From positions 14,235,644 through 14,299,643 of the forward strand of contig NC_090184.1 in assembly GCF_024679245.1 (NCBI RefSeq): a DNA stretch of 64,000 nt, read 5' to 3'. The position numbers were made by a program, and so were the translations under genes. This stretch comes from Pseudorasbora parva (taxonomy: Eukaryota; Chordata; Actinopteri; Cypriniformes; Gobionidae). Below the pieces are notes generated by a model. It did no database searches. It was not told where the DNA came from and saw only the letters and a program-made list of their open reading frames with translations. Of the stretch, positions 12,935-26,385 are shown piece by piece; within the stretch, counting starts at the first letter, position 1; each line of letters begins with the position of its first letter.

Positions 12935-13140
12935 AGGCCATCCAAATCACTTTACATTTTGCCTCACATTCACTCATTCATATACAGACGGCGATGTCAG
13001 CCATGTAACGCATCATCCAGCTTGTCGGGAGCAGCTGGGGTTAGGTGTCTTGCTCGTGGACACCTTGACACTGGAGATTGAACCACCAACCTTCTGGTTT
13101 GTAGACAACCTACATGAACCACTGAGCCACTGACGCCCTA
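12935..13140 (-). repeat. tRNA-derived SINE, minus strand
   Basis: Read on the minus strand from 13140, it has an A box (TGGCTCAGTGG), then a B box (GGTTCAATCTC) about 40 bases later, followed by AGCAAGACACCTAACCCCAG and CTGCTCCC, the body of a common fish tRNA-derived SINE. The 3' end near 12935 reads TAAAGTGATTTGGATGGCC. The two boxes are the internal RNA polymerase III promoter. The SINE is diverged and probably inactive. Confidence 0.75.
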
Positions 13141-15130
13141 TCATCATTTGCTGTCTTTAACGACATGATGCCAACAAGAAGGCGGAACTAGCGAGTGACT
13201 TCCGGAAACAAGAGCGCAAAACAAACAAACGTGGCTAGTTTTTGTCATCAGAAAAGCCCCCAAAAAGAAAGAATGCCACCTAGCAGCACCAATACCATTG
13301 TCTCAATGCCATGTTTGAAATCTGTGTGCGGAAGAGCTTGAGCGGAGAACTAGTCTTTCTGTCAGAACTTTGTGAAGCGCCCAGACATGGCGACGGCTCC
13401 ATCCACTATGACACACTATACGAGATAAAACTATTGATTCTTGCTTCCCCAATGCCCGTTGTTTTTTATGAACCTAATGTAGAGTTAACACTGCACAATT
13501 TTAACACAATTTTCACTTGCAAAAGGTTTCACAGTTTTTGTGAAATCGCAGACAAATGCCCGAAATCATAGGCAAATCGGTGCTCGTTCCCACAAGTGAC
13601 AATCACGCAGTGTGAATTATCAAAGACGCGATCTGAGAGAATCGCAGATGAGTCGCAGACGGCCGTGAGATATTCGGCATGCTAAATATCTGGACCTGTC
13701 GGCGATTCGAAATCCTGCTGTGTGAAATCTGCGTTCTGACTGAAAATCACATCGGCGATAACCTACAGCCAGTGAGAGAGCGAGATACAGGGCAGGAGAG
13801 AAGTCAGATGGTCGGGGAGGAGTTATAGACCACAGTTTCATTATTTTAATAGATGTATTTACAATGATATCAAACAGAAACAAAGCACAAACATTTTCCT
13901 GACCAGCCTCAGCAGCAGCACATTTCAAAATCAATTATTTAGCCTACCTCTAACTCTCTTTGCAGAACACAATTGCTTTTCGCGTCTCCCCAACAATTTC
14001 CTCCCCCATAATCTTCTTTTTGCTGCAAATCAGCGCACAGATGCAAGCTTCTTGTGGGCTATCATTTTTAATAACAATTCCAGTCTTGCATGAGAACTCC
14101 GGTCTCAAGCACGCGTGATCTTGCAAATTTTTCCTTATCACTTCTCGCATGCTTTTGGTTGTGACCCGACAACATTGAAAATAGTGCAGTTTGAACTCGG
14201 CATAAATCAGACGGACCAGAATTGGGCTGATATTGTGTAGTCCGAACTGGGCATAACAGTTTTTTTTGAGGATTAAGAGTTGTACAATCAAAATAACCAT
14301 ATGGCATTTCAGAAACATGACAGTAATGCAATTTCATCATTTGCAATTTTACATGTAACATATGTTGCAAGAACACTATAAAATAAAGTGTTACCCAAAC
14401 TAGCATACTATAGAGAGTTAAAAGTGAGCAAGGAACTGGCATACACATACCATGTACTTATAATATTTGTACCCACAAGACTGGAAACACATTCCATATG
14501 CAGTTGGTCTGTAATAAAAACGACACACAAATGGTATGGCATGGTACGTTAAGAAAACCATGTAGCTTTACAGCTCTTTGGGGCTTCCTTTTTAGGAAGC
14601 CCATTATATCCTTGGCTACTACAATTCTAATGTTGCTTTCCATTCAAAGTTTTATATGGGATATTTTTCCCTATTAGTTATCACCGACTTCCTTTTGTGA
14701 AGACATTGCCTTGCCAGACATTCTTAGGATGTTGTATAAAGAAACAAATTGCAATGTGAGCATTTGTTTTGCAGGTGCTTGATCGTCAACAAAGATGTCT
14801 CCTAGCAACCGAACTGCAGAGTATAAATGATGGTATGCAGTACTAGCATTTGTTTTGCACATGTAGGGTTATGAACAGAATAGTTAGTTTACTGGGTTTT
14901 ACACACCTGTCTCAGCAAACAGGCATTATCATCATGTAGGCTAACACAAGAGCTTTGACTGGTCTATACGTCATCCCATGCTTGTGTGATATTATACACC
15001 AACATTTTTGAATGGAAAAACTGAATTGGTTTCAAATATGATTTGAAATTTTTGATTTAATCGGAAATCAGCATTAGAACCAACATAGCAAAATATGTCA
15101 TACAATCTCTTTGAAAAGGAAGAGTATTTA
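13141..15130. other. Intron 2, no supported gene
   Basis: No exon-like or domain-bearing frame. Overlapping minus-strand frames at 13620-14448 (up to 126 codons) have atypical composition and no recognisable domain. 13580-13800 has repeated GCAGATGAGTCGCAGAC-like words suggestive of an old transposon. Confidence 0.35.
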
Positions 15131-16190
15131 CTATAGTTGAATGTGCACTTGTAGTGTTCTTAAAATCTTAAAAGTATATTTTTAAGAATGTGCTGATAAA
15201 TAAAGGCCACGTAAGTATACTTAAAGAAAGTACATGTTCATGACGGTTTCTTAACTCACTTAAGAAGAGTTTCTAAAAATGTCAAATTAAAATTTTAACT
15301 TTAAAGTACATCATTTTACAAAGTACGCTTATTTTGATGTGTTGACTTTTTAGTTCCTAAAAGAACTAAAAAGATAGTTCCTAGCCATATCGGTCTAGAA
15401 AATCGCAACTTTTCATTTTCCGTTGGCCTTAGTAAACGATGTAACAACCTATACACATCACAACATGTAAATAGGAAAATGTTGGCATTATTTTGTCACT
15501 TATTGAGCAGTAGGCTAGATGGAGCCGTTTACCTCCAGTCTTTGTGCTAAGCTAGGCTAGCGGTGGGTGCGTCAGACAGAGTTATGGCATGCACAGAGAT
15601 GAGAATGGTATAGACTTACCTAACTCTGGGGGATACGGTGAATAAGCTAAAGTCCCAGAAAGTTGCCGTGTTCCTTTAAAGGTGCAGTGGGTAATATGTA
15701 TGAGGATATATGGACAGACATGCAATATTATACATAACTATGTTTTCAGAGGTGTATATAAACCTTATATAATGAACCAATATGTTTTTATTACCTTAGA
15801 ATGAGCCATTTCTATCTACACCACGGGCCCCTTACAGTGAAATGGCCATTTTGCGCTGCCATGTGGCCCTAAATGACAAACTGCTCTACAGAACACTAGC
15901 TACTCTCTGCTGTCCTGTGTCAGCCACCGTAGCTTCTATATTTGCTTCAAAAAGGAGGGGTGAGTGGTGGGTGGGTGCAATCCGTAACCTCACCGCTAGA
16001 CAACGCTAAAATTTACATAGTGCACCTTTAAGTCATACTTAAGTGGGTAAAAAAAAGCACTCTAAAGATCATTCGATTGCATTTAATACAAATGTAATCA
16101 AATAAATGTTTATTTAAAAATGTATCATTGTTCATATAAAAACAATGCATTCAGTCCCACACATATATTTTACTAAATGTATATGTATAT
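15130..16190. repeat. AAGTATACTTAA-type dispersed repeat, interrupted
   Basis: Words such as GTGCACTTGTAGTGTTCTTA, AAAAGTATA and AAGTATACTTAAAGAAAGTA define a dispersed family also seen at about 28560-29130, 30250-30320, 40970-41090, 43650-43870 and 59830-60180. Here it is split by the TTAA element at 15676-16031. Confidence 0.45.
15676..16031. mobile_element. TTAA-flanked inverted-repeat element (AAAGGTGCA type)
   Basis: Left end TTAAAGGTGCAGTGGGTAAT and right end, reverse-complemented, TTAAAGGTGCACTATGTAAA. TTAA is present at both edges (15676-15679 and 16028-16031). 356 bp, non-coding. Another left end of this type starts at 33027 (TTAAAGGTGCAGTAAGCGAT). Confidence 0.7.
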
Positions 16191-17757
16191 CTAGGCTTGT
16201 TTGGGGCGCAGTATAACATGTCTTAATACTTCTATTTTTTTAAACGCTGTATTTTTCTTATATTTAACCTTTATTCCACACCGCTGTCTCCACTGTCCTT
16301 TGAACGGCTTGTTTGCTACCTGCTTCTATGAAGCCCATCCCTCCGAAAAACGCAATGGTCTTAGATTGGTTAGATGGCCAAATGTAGTTTCATGTATTTT
16401 TATTGGATGAAGTGCCAAGCACAGGTTGTCCGGAAACGCCACGCCCCTTACCATTACGGGCAGAAGTCACATCTGCAGTGACTAGCAAGGGTTTATGATG
16501 TCACCAACCCAGGAAGAAGCTTGTTGTAGTCCAAACCGGCAATTTTTGTAGGTAATTAACTGCCATAACTTGAAAAGACAATATCTCCGTTTGCATTGAA
16601 CTTTCAGCGCTGTAACTTGCAGATACTGTTTATGCTCCAGCAGCAACATTACACAATTACTAAAGTTTAAAAAGTCAAATCGCATGCAACCACCCCTTTA
16701 AACACTTTGCTAAAGTTTACTTCTTTTTCACAAGGTAAAGGTTAAAACACAGATAAATCAGTTTAGTTTTCTCATGAAAACAGTTGATTGAATTCTTTGT
16801 AAATTTTTCCAGTCTGCCCTGGGCCTCAACCTCATGTGGAGCGACGGGTCTCCATGATCTATACTCATCCCATTGTTACACAGTTTATTCTTGTTTTAAG
16901 ACAACGGCTTGGTGTGTGCGCGCACATATCTCTGTTCATTGTTTCCAGCTTGTACGAGTGTAGCGTAACATTCTGCCGGGAGCTTGTCTTATCTGTGGAG
17001 CAGTCATCCTAGGACAGGATGATCTTACTGCTCTCTCCACTACCCCAAAACTGCTGCCGACATCATATTCATGTTTAGGAGTGTTATATTAATATCAATT
17101 ACAGATCTGGCTACTGACACATTCACTGCAACTTTCCACTTTTTCCGCGCTCTCTCAATTCAAAGGGTGTGTTTATCAGCAAAGCTGTATTTCACTGAAG
17201 CGATGTCAAAGCATTCTTTATCACGACACATATGTTATCAATATGACAGCACTTTGTCTTTTTGTCTGGCTGTGTTTTCCTCATCCCATGTGTTGTGTGC
17301 TGTGCATCCTATTATGGAAGTTTCTCTCAAACTCTTCTGGCATCGCTTCAAGGCTCTAAATATTCTCTAAACAGCCATCGCTACCTCTCTGTCTTTTTCT
17401 TTCTCTCTGTATACACTCTTTCTATGTATGCTCTTAAGATGTGTGTTCATGTAAAATGACGCATAACTGAGTGAAACACTGGGAAAGAATTTTCCAGATT
17501 GTTTCATTTAATTCAGAAGTGGCAAACCCATTTTACGTCACAGGCCAGATTTTATTTGTTAAACCTTGGTGTACGCATGGACAGCATTTTCACAACACGT
17601 GCTCCTCTGGAGCTGATAAAGTCCTGAATCAGCTGTTTTAATAACTTGCATTGGGGTAAAACAACATGCAATCGGCAAGCAATCACATCATTACCGCAGA
17701 GCACAAGCTCGTTGGCTACTGCTAATCCTGCAGCCAATGAGATTGCTCGCTCAACAT
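16191..17757. other. Intron 2, no supported gene; unique-looking block
   Basis: 16800-17060 is moderately GC-rich and free of the window's repeats, which makes it a candidate for a conserved noncoding element. The rest, including short frames at 17071-17459, has no domain support. Confidence 0.35.
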
Positions 17758-17895
17758 TTAAATGAACACTCCACTGTTTTTAGAAATAAGGCTTATTCAA
17801 CTTCTTTCCTACATTTAGATATATGGGCGAATGCATTTTTGTCTCATAACTCTCATGTCTCATTTTGTCTCACATAAGTTTGTAAGGGTCGCCAG

Positions 17896-18715
17896 CAGTG
17901 GCGATTTCTTTAAGACTGCAAGGGAAGCTCGGCTTCCCTTATAATGTCACAAAATTAATGGTCAAATATGTACTATTGTATTAACATTTTATTGACTAAA
18001 AATGCGTTAGAAAACGTGCATCTCAAAGACGAGTTCGTTCAGAATCAAGTTACATATAGCAGGTCGGCTGACTCGATTTCCTTCTCATACATTCCCGCAG
18101 CGTCACAGTGCATTTCCCTATTGAAGCCCAGCGTCCATTGACTTCAGTGGGGCTGCTTTGAACGTTTTTTTTCAGCGCTTCGAAACTAGACGGTCATTGG
18201 ATAAACGCTGCGATTATGTCCCGCCCACGGACGCTCAGCGTCTCTGGGAGTGAATGGAGAGTGGGCTGGCCCGGACTCCGAGCTTCTGCGTGATGATTGG
18301 AGGGTCTGCATCTCCTTTTGACTGACAGCGATTCTGTACTATAAGGAATCACTGAAGCGCGCTCAGTCCCATCGCGGATTTCTTAAGTTCAGTCGAAATA
18401 AAAGCTGCTGCAACCTATTTCTTTGATATTTGCTTGGGGAATTTGCTTATTTTTTTTAATCATACATTTCACACAATTATACACCACATTCCTTGTTTCA
18501 GTTTTACAGAGTTTAATATTTTTTTATAGCTCTGCTGGCCATTGAGAGGACACTGGTCAAGTCACTTGAAAAGACTCCTAGTTGGTACGACAGGGTCAGA
18601 GACCATTTTCTTGAAAGGGAACGTAGGGCAGAATTTACTTTTAAATAAATAGACAATTTTATGATGTAGGCCGAAAATGAGCTTCCCCTCTCTGACAGAC
18701 CAGTAGCCGCCACTG
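17896..18715. mobile_element. hAT-like element, 820 bp, with perfect 8-bp target duplication
   Basis: Begins CAGTGGCG and ends CGCCACTG, a perfect 8-bp terminal inverted repeat with the CAGTG start typical of hAT elements. It is flanked by GTCGCCAG on both sides (17888-17895 and 18716-18723). No transposase is encoded, so it is non-autonomous. It sits inside the TTAA element at 17758-19295, so it is the younger of the two. Confidence 0.88.
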
Positions 18716-18795
18716 GTCGCCAGTAGCTTAGCTTAGCATAATTAATGGAATCCTATGTTGCCAGCTAGCATAACCTGAGTAAAAGTGATCAAAAA

Positions 18796-18801
18796 TGAAT
18801 A

Positions 18802-18837
<36 letters not shown>

Positions 18838-18840
18838 AAC
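18796..18840. repeat. (GAAA)n microsatellite
   Basis: About eleven GAAA units in the right part of the TTAA element. Confidence 0.95.
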
Positions 18841-19295
18841 CCACCTAATTACTTCTTGTGGCCTGCATATTCACAACCAGTACAATTAGTGATGCAGATT
18901 AAGACTGGGCAATTTCCAAGGTAGATATTTTCTTGGGACTATATTATGGGGAAGCACAGGCGAAACACTACTACTTGGGCACAGGGATATACCTGCTCTC
19001 ATTCTCACGTCCTCTGGCTGTTGAGTAATCGCAATGTGTTGGGTGATATCTCTGCGCCTAAAGTAGCAGTGCTTCATCTGTGTAATTAGGTGGGTTTTTT
19101 TTTGGATCACTTTTGCTCGGGACATGCTAGCTGGCAACATAGGATTCCATTCATTATGCTAAGCTAAGCTAGCGGTCACCCTGCCAAACTAAAACAATGC
19201 ATGCACTGAGACAAAAATGCATTTGCCCACATATCTAAATGTAGGAAAATAGTTGAATAAGCCTTATTTCTAAAAAACGGTGAGTGGTCCTTTAA

Positions 19296-20613
<1,318 letters not shown>

Positions 20614-20659
<46 letters not shown>

Positions 20660-20686
20660 GCGTGTGCGTGTGTGTGCGTGTGTGTT
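20614..20686. repeat. (TG)n microsatellite with CG interruptions
   Basis: GT run broken by GCGTGTGC units; it closes the right side of the same repeat. Confidence 0.95.
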
Positions 20687-20779
20687 TGTTTTGATTTGAT
20701 TTGATTTGATTTGTGTGTTCTGAGAGTATGAGGCATGCTTTCAGAAAATGTGTGTAAACAATTGAGAAAAACTGTATTA

Positions 20780-20945
20780 TCACTGTTAAAAACAGTTGTG
20801 CTGCTTAAAGGGATAATTCACCCCAAAAATGTGTTTTGGGGTGAACTATCCCTTTAATATCTTTGTGGAAACTGTGATTTTATTTTTAAAAAAAATTCTT
20901 GATTGTTAAAAGAACAGCATTTATATGAAATAGAAAGCTTTTGTT
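20780..20945. repeat. AAGTTTGGGGT-family fragment with a TTAA insertion
   Basis: AAACAGTTGTGCTGCTTAA before and TATCTTTGTGGAAACTGTGA after the 49-bp insertion are the two sides of a host repeat found uninterrupted at 63009-63050. Words to the right (AAAGAACAGCATTTATATGA) are also typical of the family. Confidence 0.7.
20805..20857. mobile_element. Minimal 53-bp TTAA element: two terminal repeats back to back
   Basis: Reads TTAAAGGGATAATTCACCCC, a five-base loop region and the inverse GGGGTGAACTATCCCTTTAA. It is nearly a perfect palindrome with TTAA at both edges. Deleting it with one TTAA restores the host repeat, as at 63009-63050. It shares ends with the elements at 7186-8197 and 31697-32357, so it is a miniature of that family. 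Confidence 0.85.
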
Positions 20946-23675
20946 GCCTTATGTGTTTGATCCATTGAATGCAGTCTTGCTTTGATTTGTTATGTATTAT
21001 GTTGTCACTGTTGCCATGAGTGAATTATGTATCACGTCTGCCGCTTTAACTTATCTAAGAGAATATATATCAGCTCTTTTGAAATGCAGAAATCTGATAT
21101 GTGCATTTGAAACATAGATTACATTTGAAACATAGATTATAGAGTACATAGATTGTTATATAAACTAACAATCACAATGCAAAGCTCCTCCCCAGTCGAA
21201 CCACGACCATTATGTAAACTGCAAAAACAGGTCATGCGGAACATGTCACAGTTATGACATGCTAGCATAAGACCAACCATGTTTATACACCAGTGCCGCC
21301 GCTTATACGTGAACTTGAGGGAAAATTAGAAATATAATGATAGATTTATTGTTAAATCTCCTTTATGATACTAGCTACTTGACCTGCAATCACACATTTC
21401 TCAGATGAGATAGGATTAGCATGTTCTTTTTTAAGTTATCACATTATTAATTATTATAAAATTGAAATTTCTTCAGTATATGTCTCTATAAGGACCACAG
21501 TGTGGTCGTATTACAGTAGTGCCAGTGGGCAGAAGGAGAGGCCGGTGTTGGTTCTCTGGTAGCTCCTCACACAGTCCTCCCTTTCATTAAAGCAGACCTC
21601 CTCAAAGAAAAGAAGTCCTTCATAGCTCGCCAAACCACCCAATGAGAGCGATGTTTAGCCATGTTTGTTTTATACCCTTATAGAGCACAGCCGGCTGCTG
21701 AAGGATGTCGTGAAGGCCACATGTTAGCGTACGTGTGTGTAAGTGTGTCTTCGTGTTGCCTTGGATTTCATTCACATACTCACGAGCACGTTATATGAAA
21801 AGAGCAATTTTCACCTGTACCCAGCCAAACCCACGTTTTTCCCCTTGATCTACTAAATTAAATTTTCCACACAGTGCCGCCCCTTGAAACGGCACACAGC
21901 CACATATACACGTACACACACACATCCTGTAATGAGGCTGGCCCCTGCTAACGAGCGGCGACTCTAACGAGTGTGTGAAAAGATCACAGCGCCCTGTCCA
22001 GCACTGATTTGAGCAGAGCTAATGAGAATAATGAGAGAGAGAGAGAATGAAGATTTACAGGCTGATAGAGTGAACAGGATGGCAAAAAGTAGAAGCAAAA
22101 TGCGATTTCATATAGAGAACGAGAGAAAGATAGAGAGATAGACTTTGACCCTGCCACAACATGAAAGGCTGGATATATGATAAATGGATGGAAGGGTGGA
22201 TGGCACCGCAGTAGCCTCTACAGATACAAAAATCTTTGTTTTGTAGCCCGAATTAAAGGTAGGGTAGGTAGGAATTGGTAAAAAAACTTTTTTCCAAATT
22301 TGTTTAAACTTTCTTTATATATCAATACATAATTTAAATGTAAGTACTCTGAAAAAGAAAGTATAAAAATATAGTGTCTGTAGACCTCTCACGACTGTTT
22401 TAAAGACAGCTCATTATTTCCATTCACTCCACCTTCTCCCTTCTGGGCTCTTTCCAAAGCCACGCCCCCAAAACACATGAACGCGCCTCACCGACCAATC
22501 AGCTGGAAGACGCTTTATTTACCTCAGACGAGCAGTGTGCATGTAGTGACATCATGTCAGAATCACATGTAATAAAAAATCTAACTTTATCAGTGTGAAT
22601 ATAAACAAATAAGAGTCTTTTAGTACTCACTATCAAGCTAGAATACCGATACTGGTAAAGTTTAAAATATATTTTTGTTTGATTTGGTAACAAGCTAGTT
22701 ATATTTATAAGGCAAAGAAAACGGGTAGCATCATGTTTTCCCAATAACATCAGTTATAATGTGATGAAGATGAATTTCGTGTAAGATTCATAACATATAC
22801 TGTGTTTTGCATGTAAGAGTTTCAATGATGAAAGCGTTGTTGATTAGTAGTAGCTAAAGCTAACTTAGTTCTAAAAAAAAAAATCCTGGATGCAGTGTAC
22901 TAGCTTTTACACATGCATTTTGTTATCTAAAGTAAAATTTTGCAAAATTCAACACAACTGCGATCAACTTGAGCTAAGCATATTGATTATTTATCATCTC
23001 TACTAATGGCTAAGTGTATAACATTGTAACGTTATGCTAAGTAATGTTATGTTAGCTATATTAGGCAGCTTCATGTGCTCTTGATACATGCTTCATGAAA
23101 ACATAAACCGAAAAAATGTATAATCAAAATGAAAGATTACCTGTCCAGCAGAAATACAGCCAGCAATGAGTCGTTTTTCAGGTCCCTCAGTTCTCGCCAT
23201 CGTTGAAAAGCCACGCAGATATTTACTCGCATTTGATTTCTTTGTTTATCCAAAGACATTCTGTGCATTGCCTTTTCTCGTACTGTCTTCCTTTTTCGCA
23301 TTGTTTGCCTTCGCTGACTGTAAAACCCTGCCTGTGAATTTTGAATGCTCTTTCTCTGCCATTATTTTGCCTAGGTTTCTTGCCTCTTGAACTGCTCAAA
23401 TCAAACGAGCGCGCGCATGTGGGCAGATCCTGTAGCGAAAGCGGTGGTTGCTATGGTAGCGAGAGAGAGTGACAGTCACCCAAGCCAGTCATTTGTTTTG
23501 TCCCGAACGAAAATAATGAGCGGTGTTTATTGCAGATTAAAAAGTCTAGAGTCACTCGATTTTTACACTCTCCTTTTCAGAGTACTTACATTTTAATTAT
23601 GTATTGACATATAAAGAAAGTTTAAACAAATTTGGACAAAAGTGTTTTATATCAGTCCTACCTATACCTTTAAGT
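20946..23675. other. Intron 2, no supported gene; candidate noncoding block
   Basis: 21480-22080 is repeat-free and of mixed composition, with poly-pyrimidine and purine tracts. It is a candidate conserved noncoding element. 22440-22560 and 23380-23480 look like old transposon pieces (GACCAATCAGC, GAGCGCGCGC). Short frames at 23166-23596 have no domain. Confidence 0.35.
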
Positions 23676-24000
23676 CAAGTCACGTCAAGTCAACTTTATT
23701 TATATAGTGCTTTTACAATGACCATTGTTTCAAAGCAGCTTCACAATGTCAAACAGGACAATATTGCAACAAAATATGATTCGTCTGTACAGTCGTTCTG
23801 GAGAAAACAGTGATGTTATCAGCTTATTTTAATTTATCATATAGCAACAATGTTGGCAGATCAGTATTATAGTTTATACAATTAATTAAGAGCTAATACA
23901 TTAATTTAATTTGGATATTTAGTTGAATAAGTTACATCAAAATTTGTATGTGTCCCCAACTGAGCAAGCCAAGCCAAAGGCGACTGTGTCAAGGAACCAA
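23676..24000 (+). repeat. Dispersed repeat K, copy 1 (TTTATTTATATAG type)
   Basis: Contains CAACTTTATTTATATAGTGC, TTGTTTCAAAGCAGCTTCAC and GGAGAAAACAGTGATGTTAT. The same order of words is found at 51312-51560 (same strand) and, reversed, at about 52450-52875. Confidence 0.7.
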
Positions 24001-24239
24001 AACTCCATCAGGGCATGATGGAGAAAAGTAAACCATGGGAGAAACCAGACTCAGTCGGGGTGCTAGTTCTCTTCTGGCTGACGAACAAACAGTGTATGAT
24101 TATTATTCTGCCAACCTTACAGGTCAGAAATCATATTAGATCGGAATATTCAAAATCTCACAGAATCACACAGAATATGGAAATATACAGGAGCAAGATG
24201 TTCATGTGCACTATTGCAACACACTACTAAACTATAAAT

Positions 24240-24420
24240 CAGCATACAGGATGATTTGTGGGAGAAACTATGCTATCTCGACAGGCATCCAGTCCTCTGC
24301 GTCATCTGATGCCGTTGGCCTGAGAAGGGGACATCGAAAGCGGTGCGCAAGAAGACATAATCGTGGAAAGTGGGCAGGACTCTGAGCTAGGCTTAAAACA
24401 AACCCTAGCCGGATGGCTTG
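24240..24420 (+). mobile_element. LINE A 5' fragment (endonuclease N-terminal region)
   Basis: In the plus frame from about 24325 it reads LRRGHRKRCARRHNRGKWAG, a stop, then ARLKTNPSRMA. This resembles the basic linker before the endonuclease domain of fish L2/Rex1-type LINEs. It is cut at 24420, where the tail of LINE B begins. Degenerate. Confidence 0.5.
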
Positions 24421-25505
24421 AATTGTTTATTGTTTATTGTTTATTGACTTTATCAGCTTCATTACAGGTACCCAAAGACATTTGTCGGAGGGGAACACTG
24501 AATTATTTTGCTGTTACAGTGAATTGTCAAAGCATATTTACTCAAGTTAAAATACAAGATTAAAAGAAAAGGAAGAATAAAATACTTAATAAAGGTATGT
24601 GAAGTCCACTTAAAATCCATAATCATTTAAAAGTCTACACATATATGGAATAGGTGATCTCTTGAATTGTTCCGTTCGGCATCTGGGGATTGTCAGTTTA
24701 GAAGAGTTCCTCATCTGGCGTCCAGTCAGCTGCTCCCTGAGTGGTGGTAGCCAATCTCTAAAGTTAGACTTATATAGCTTCCTAGCAAAATCAAGGCTCA
24801 ATTGGACTCGTCTCTCTGCTAGTGTACTCAATCCAAGAAGAGAAAGGGCATCAGAATATCCTTCATACCTTCGTCCCAGTATGATTTTACAAACTCTTTT
24901 CTGCACTCTTTCCAACCTTTTAATTTGATCAGTGGTCAAGGAATTATGCCAAACTGGGACTGCATACTCTAACACTGGGCGTACGTACCCAGTATAGATG
25001 GTAACCAGTTCCTGATCATGAACTCCAAATTTCTTTAGCCGGCGGAAAGCAAAAAGCTTTCTATTAGCTGAGGACTGCATGTGGTCCACTTGTCTGTCCC
25101 ATTTTAAGTCACTCTGAATGGTTACTCCTAAGATCTTAACAGAGTCAAAGGTGTTTAGAATATTCTGATCTATAGAAAGTTGTGGCCAAGTTGGCAAGTG
25201 TTTCATACGGGAGACATGTAAAACATTGTATTTTTTTGGGTTGAGTTTCATTTTATGGTCCTCAACCCAAATGCCAAGGTTATTTAATATGAGCTGGAGA
25301 GTACAGGGCTGTTGAACTGTCCACCTTTGGGCCATAGTCATGTCATCCACGTATTTCCAGTGATTTATTTGATCTTGAAGAGCATTGTTAATCAGTGCTA
25401 GGAAGATTATGGGTCCCAATATGGTTCCTTGGGCAACTCCGCATGAAGGGTACTCCCAATCAGATAAATATCCATGGTAACGCACTCTTTGATGGCTCTC
25501 TCGTC
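24421..25505 (-). pseudogene. LINE B: 5'-truncated non-LTR retrotransposon, reverse transcriptase part
   Basis: On the minus strand, an open frame ending at 24610 encodes the C-terminal part of a reverse transcriptase: GVAQGTILGP, then YVDD (25342-25353), the catalytic YxDD box, then LNPKKYNVLHVSR, SVKILGVTIQSDLKWD and RPVLEYAVPVWH, a thumb region typical of Jockey/I-type elements. The 3' tail is three AATAAAC-type units (TTGTTTA on the plus strand, 24424-24446). The upstream half (endonuclease and first RT motifs) is missing, the usual 5' truncation. The first about 40 codons of the 339-codon frame read antisense through LINE A, so they are not part of LINE B. Clade assignment is tentative. 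Confidence 0.75.
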
Positions 25506-25643
25506 TATCCAGCCTAAAGATGTTCTTACTGACAGCTTCAACATCTCTCTGAGTAGTAGCGTCAATGTTCCAACGTGCTTCAAGTCCACCACTATTATCC
25601 CCGTGCCAAAGAAACCTTCCTTTACCCATCTTCCACCAGGATG
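25505..25643 (+). pseudogene. LINE A middle fragment
   Basis: Plus frame at about 25533-25610 reads FNISLSSSVNVPTCFKSTTI and then IPVPKK, the linker just before the reverse transcriptase of L2/Rex1-type elements. Its continuation (CFNDYHPVALTTIVKK) lies at 26400, on the other side of the hAT-like insertion. Confidence 0.65.
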
Positions 25644-26377
25644 AACCTGATGGTGCTAGTTCTGAGCCAGTGCTAGTGCCAGTTCGTAGTTGTTTCGACT
25701 GAGGAGCCTCCTAAGAACAGTTTGCTTTTCCACATGCTGAGAGCCACAACAGAGCCAGGTCTTACGTCACTGTATACGTCACTCATCTTTCTCAGCAACG
25801 CTAGCAGGGCAGCGGGAAACACAAACTCACCAGGCATGTCCGAGATGCATCAACACTGCGCAGACCGACCTGCGTATGATATAATATAAAACCACATGAG
25901 CGATTCAAAAACATAAGGAGTCATTTGGTCTCGCTGGACTCGTTGTCATACGGCAATGTCCGCACAGCGCCGATGCATCTCGAACAAGCCTTCCATCAAC
26001 AATGGCGAACGCTGTGTTACCATTGATTCACATGGCTTTACGACATAGGGAATCATCCACATCAAAACACATCGAAAACACAGTGAATGCAACACATTCA
26101 TGCAGTTTGCAGTAATTTGTATAGATTGTGATTACAAACGAGCAGCAGCTTTTAGCTCCATTGGCTGCTGTTTCAAAAATGGCGGATCTCAAGTTTGTGT
26201 TCATCTTGTTGACCCCGCTCCCAGCGCCTGACGTAATCGGTTTTTACTTTCTAGCCCAGCAATATTTTGGTGCTAGTTAAGAACAACTTTTCCTGGCTCG
26301 GAGCTGTTGCTTTGGGTGTGGAAACGCAAAGAACCGATTTGAATCTAGGCTCTGGGTCTGAACTAGCACCAGCACTG
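25644..26377. mobile_element. hAT-like element inserted in LINE A
   Basis: The right end, reverse-complemented, starts CAGTGCTGGTGCTAGTTCAG. The left end has ATGGTGCTAGTTCTGAGCC in the same place but with a mutated tip. Flanks CCAGGATG and CCTTGATG could be an 8-bp target duplication with two changes. 734 bp, non-coding. It splits LINE A between VPKK and FNDYHPVAL. Confidence 0.65.
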
Positions 26378-26385
26378 CCTTGATG

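Larger units (their letters stand above)
17758..19295. mobile_element. TTAA-flanked inverted-repeat element interrupted by a hAT-like element
   Basis: Left end TTAAATGAACACTCCACTG; right end, reverse-complemented, TTAAAGGACCACTCACCG. Both continue TTTTTAGAAATAAGGCTTA. TTAA edges at 17758-17761 and 19292-19295. The arms also match further in: AGCTTAGCTTAGCATAA at 18726 against the reverse complement of the 19160-19175 sequence. The element is split by the hAT-like copy at 17896-18715. Confidence 0.75.

Noticed and set aside
13950..14448. Two overlapping minus-strand frames of 122 and 126 codons
   Set aside because: No recognisable domain, atypical composition, no splice context. Kept only as unassigned intron.
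24610..25629. Intact 339-codon gene on the minus strand
   Set aside because: It is the truncated 3' part of a LINE plus antisense LINE A sequence at its start. The RT lacks its first motifs and endonuclease.
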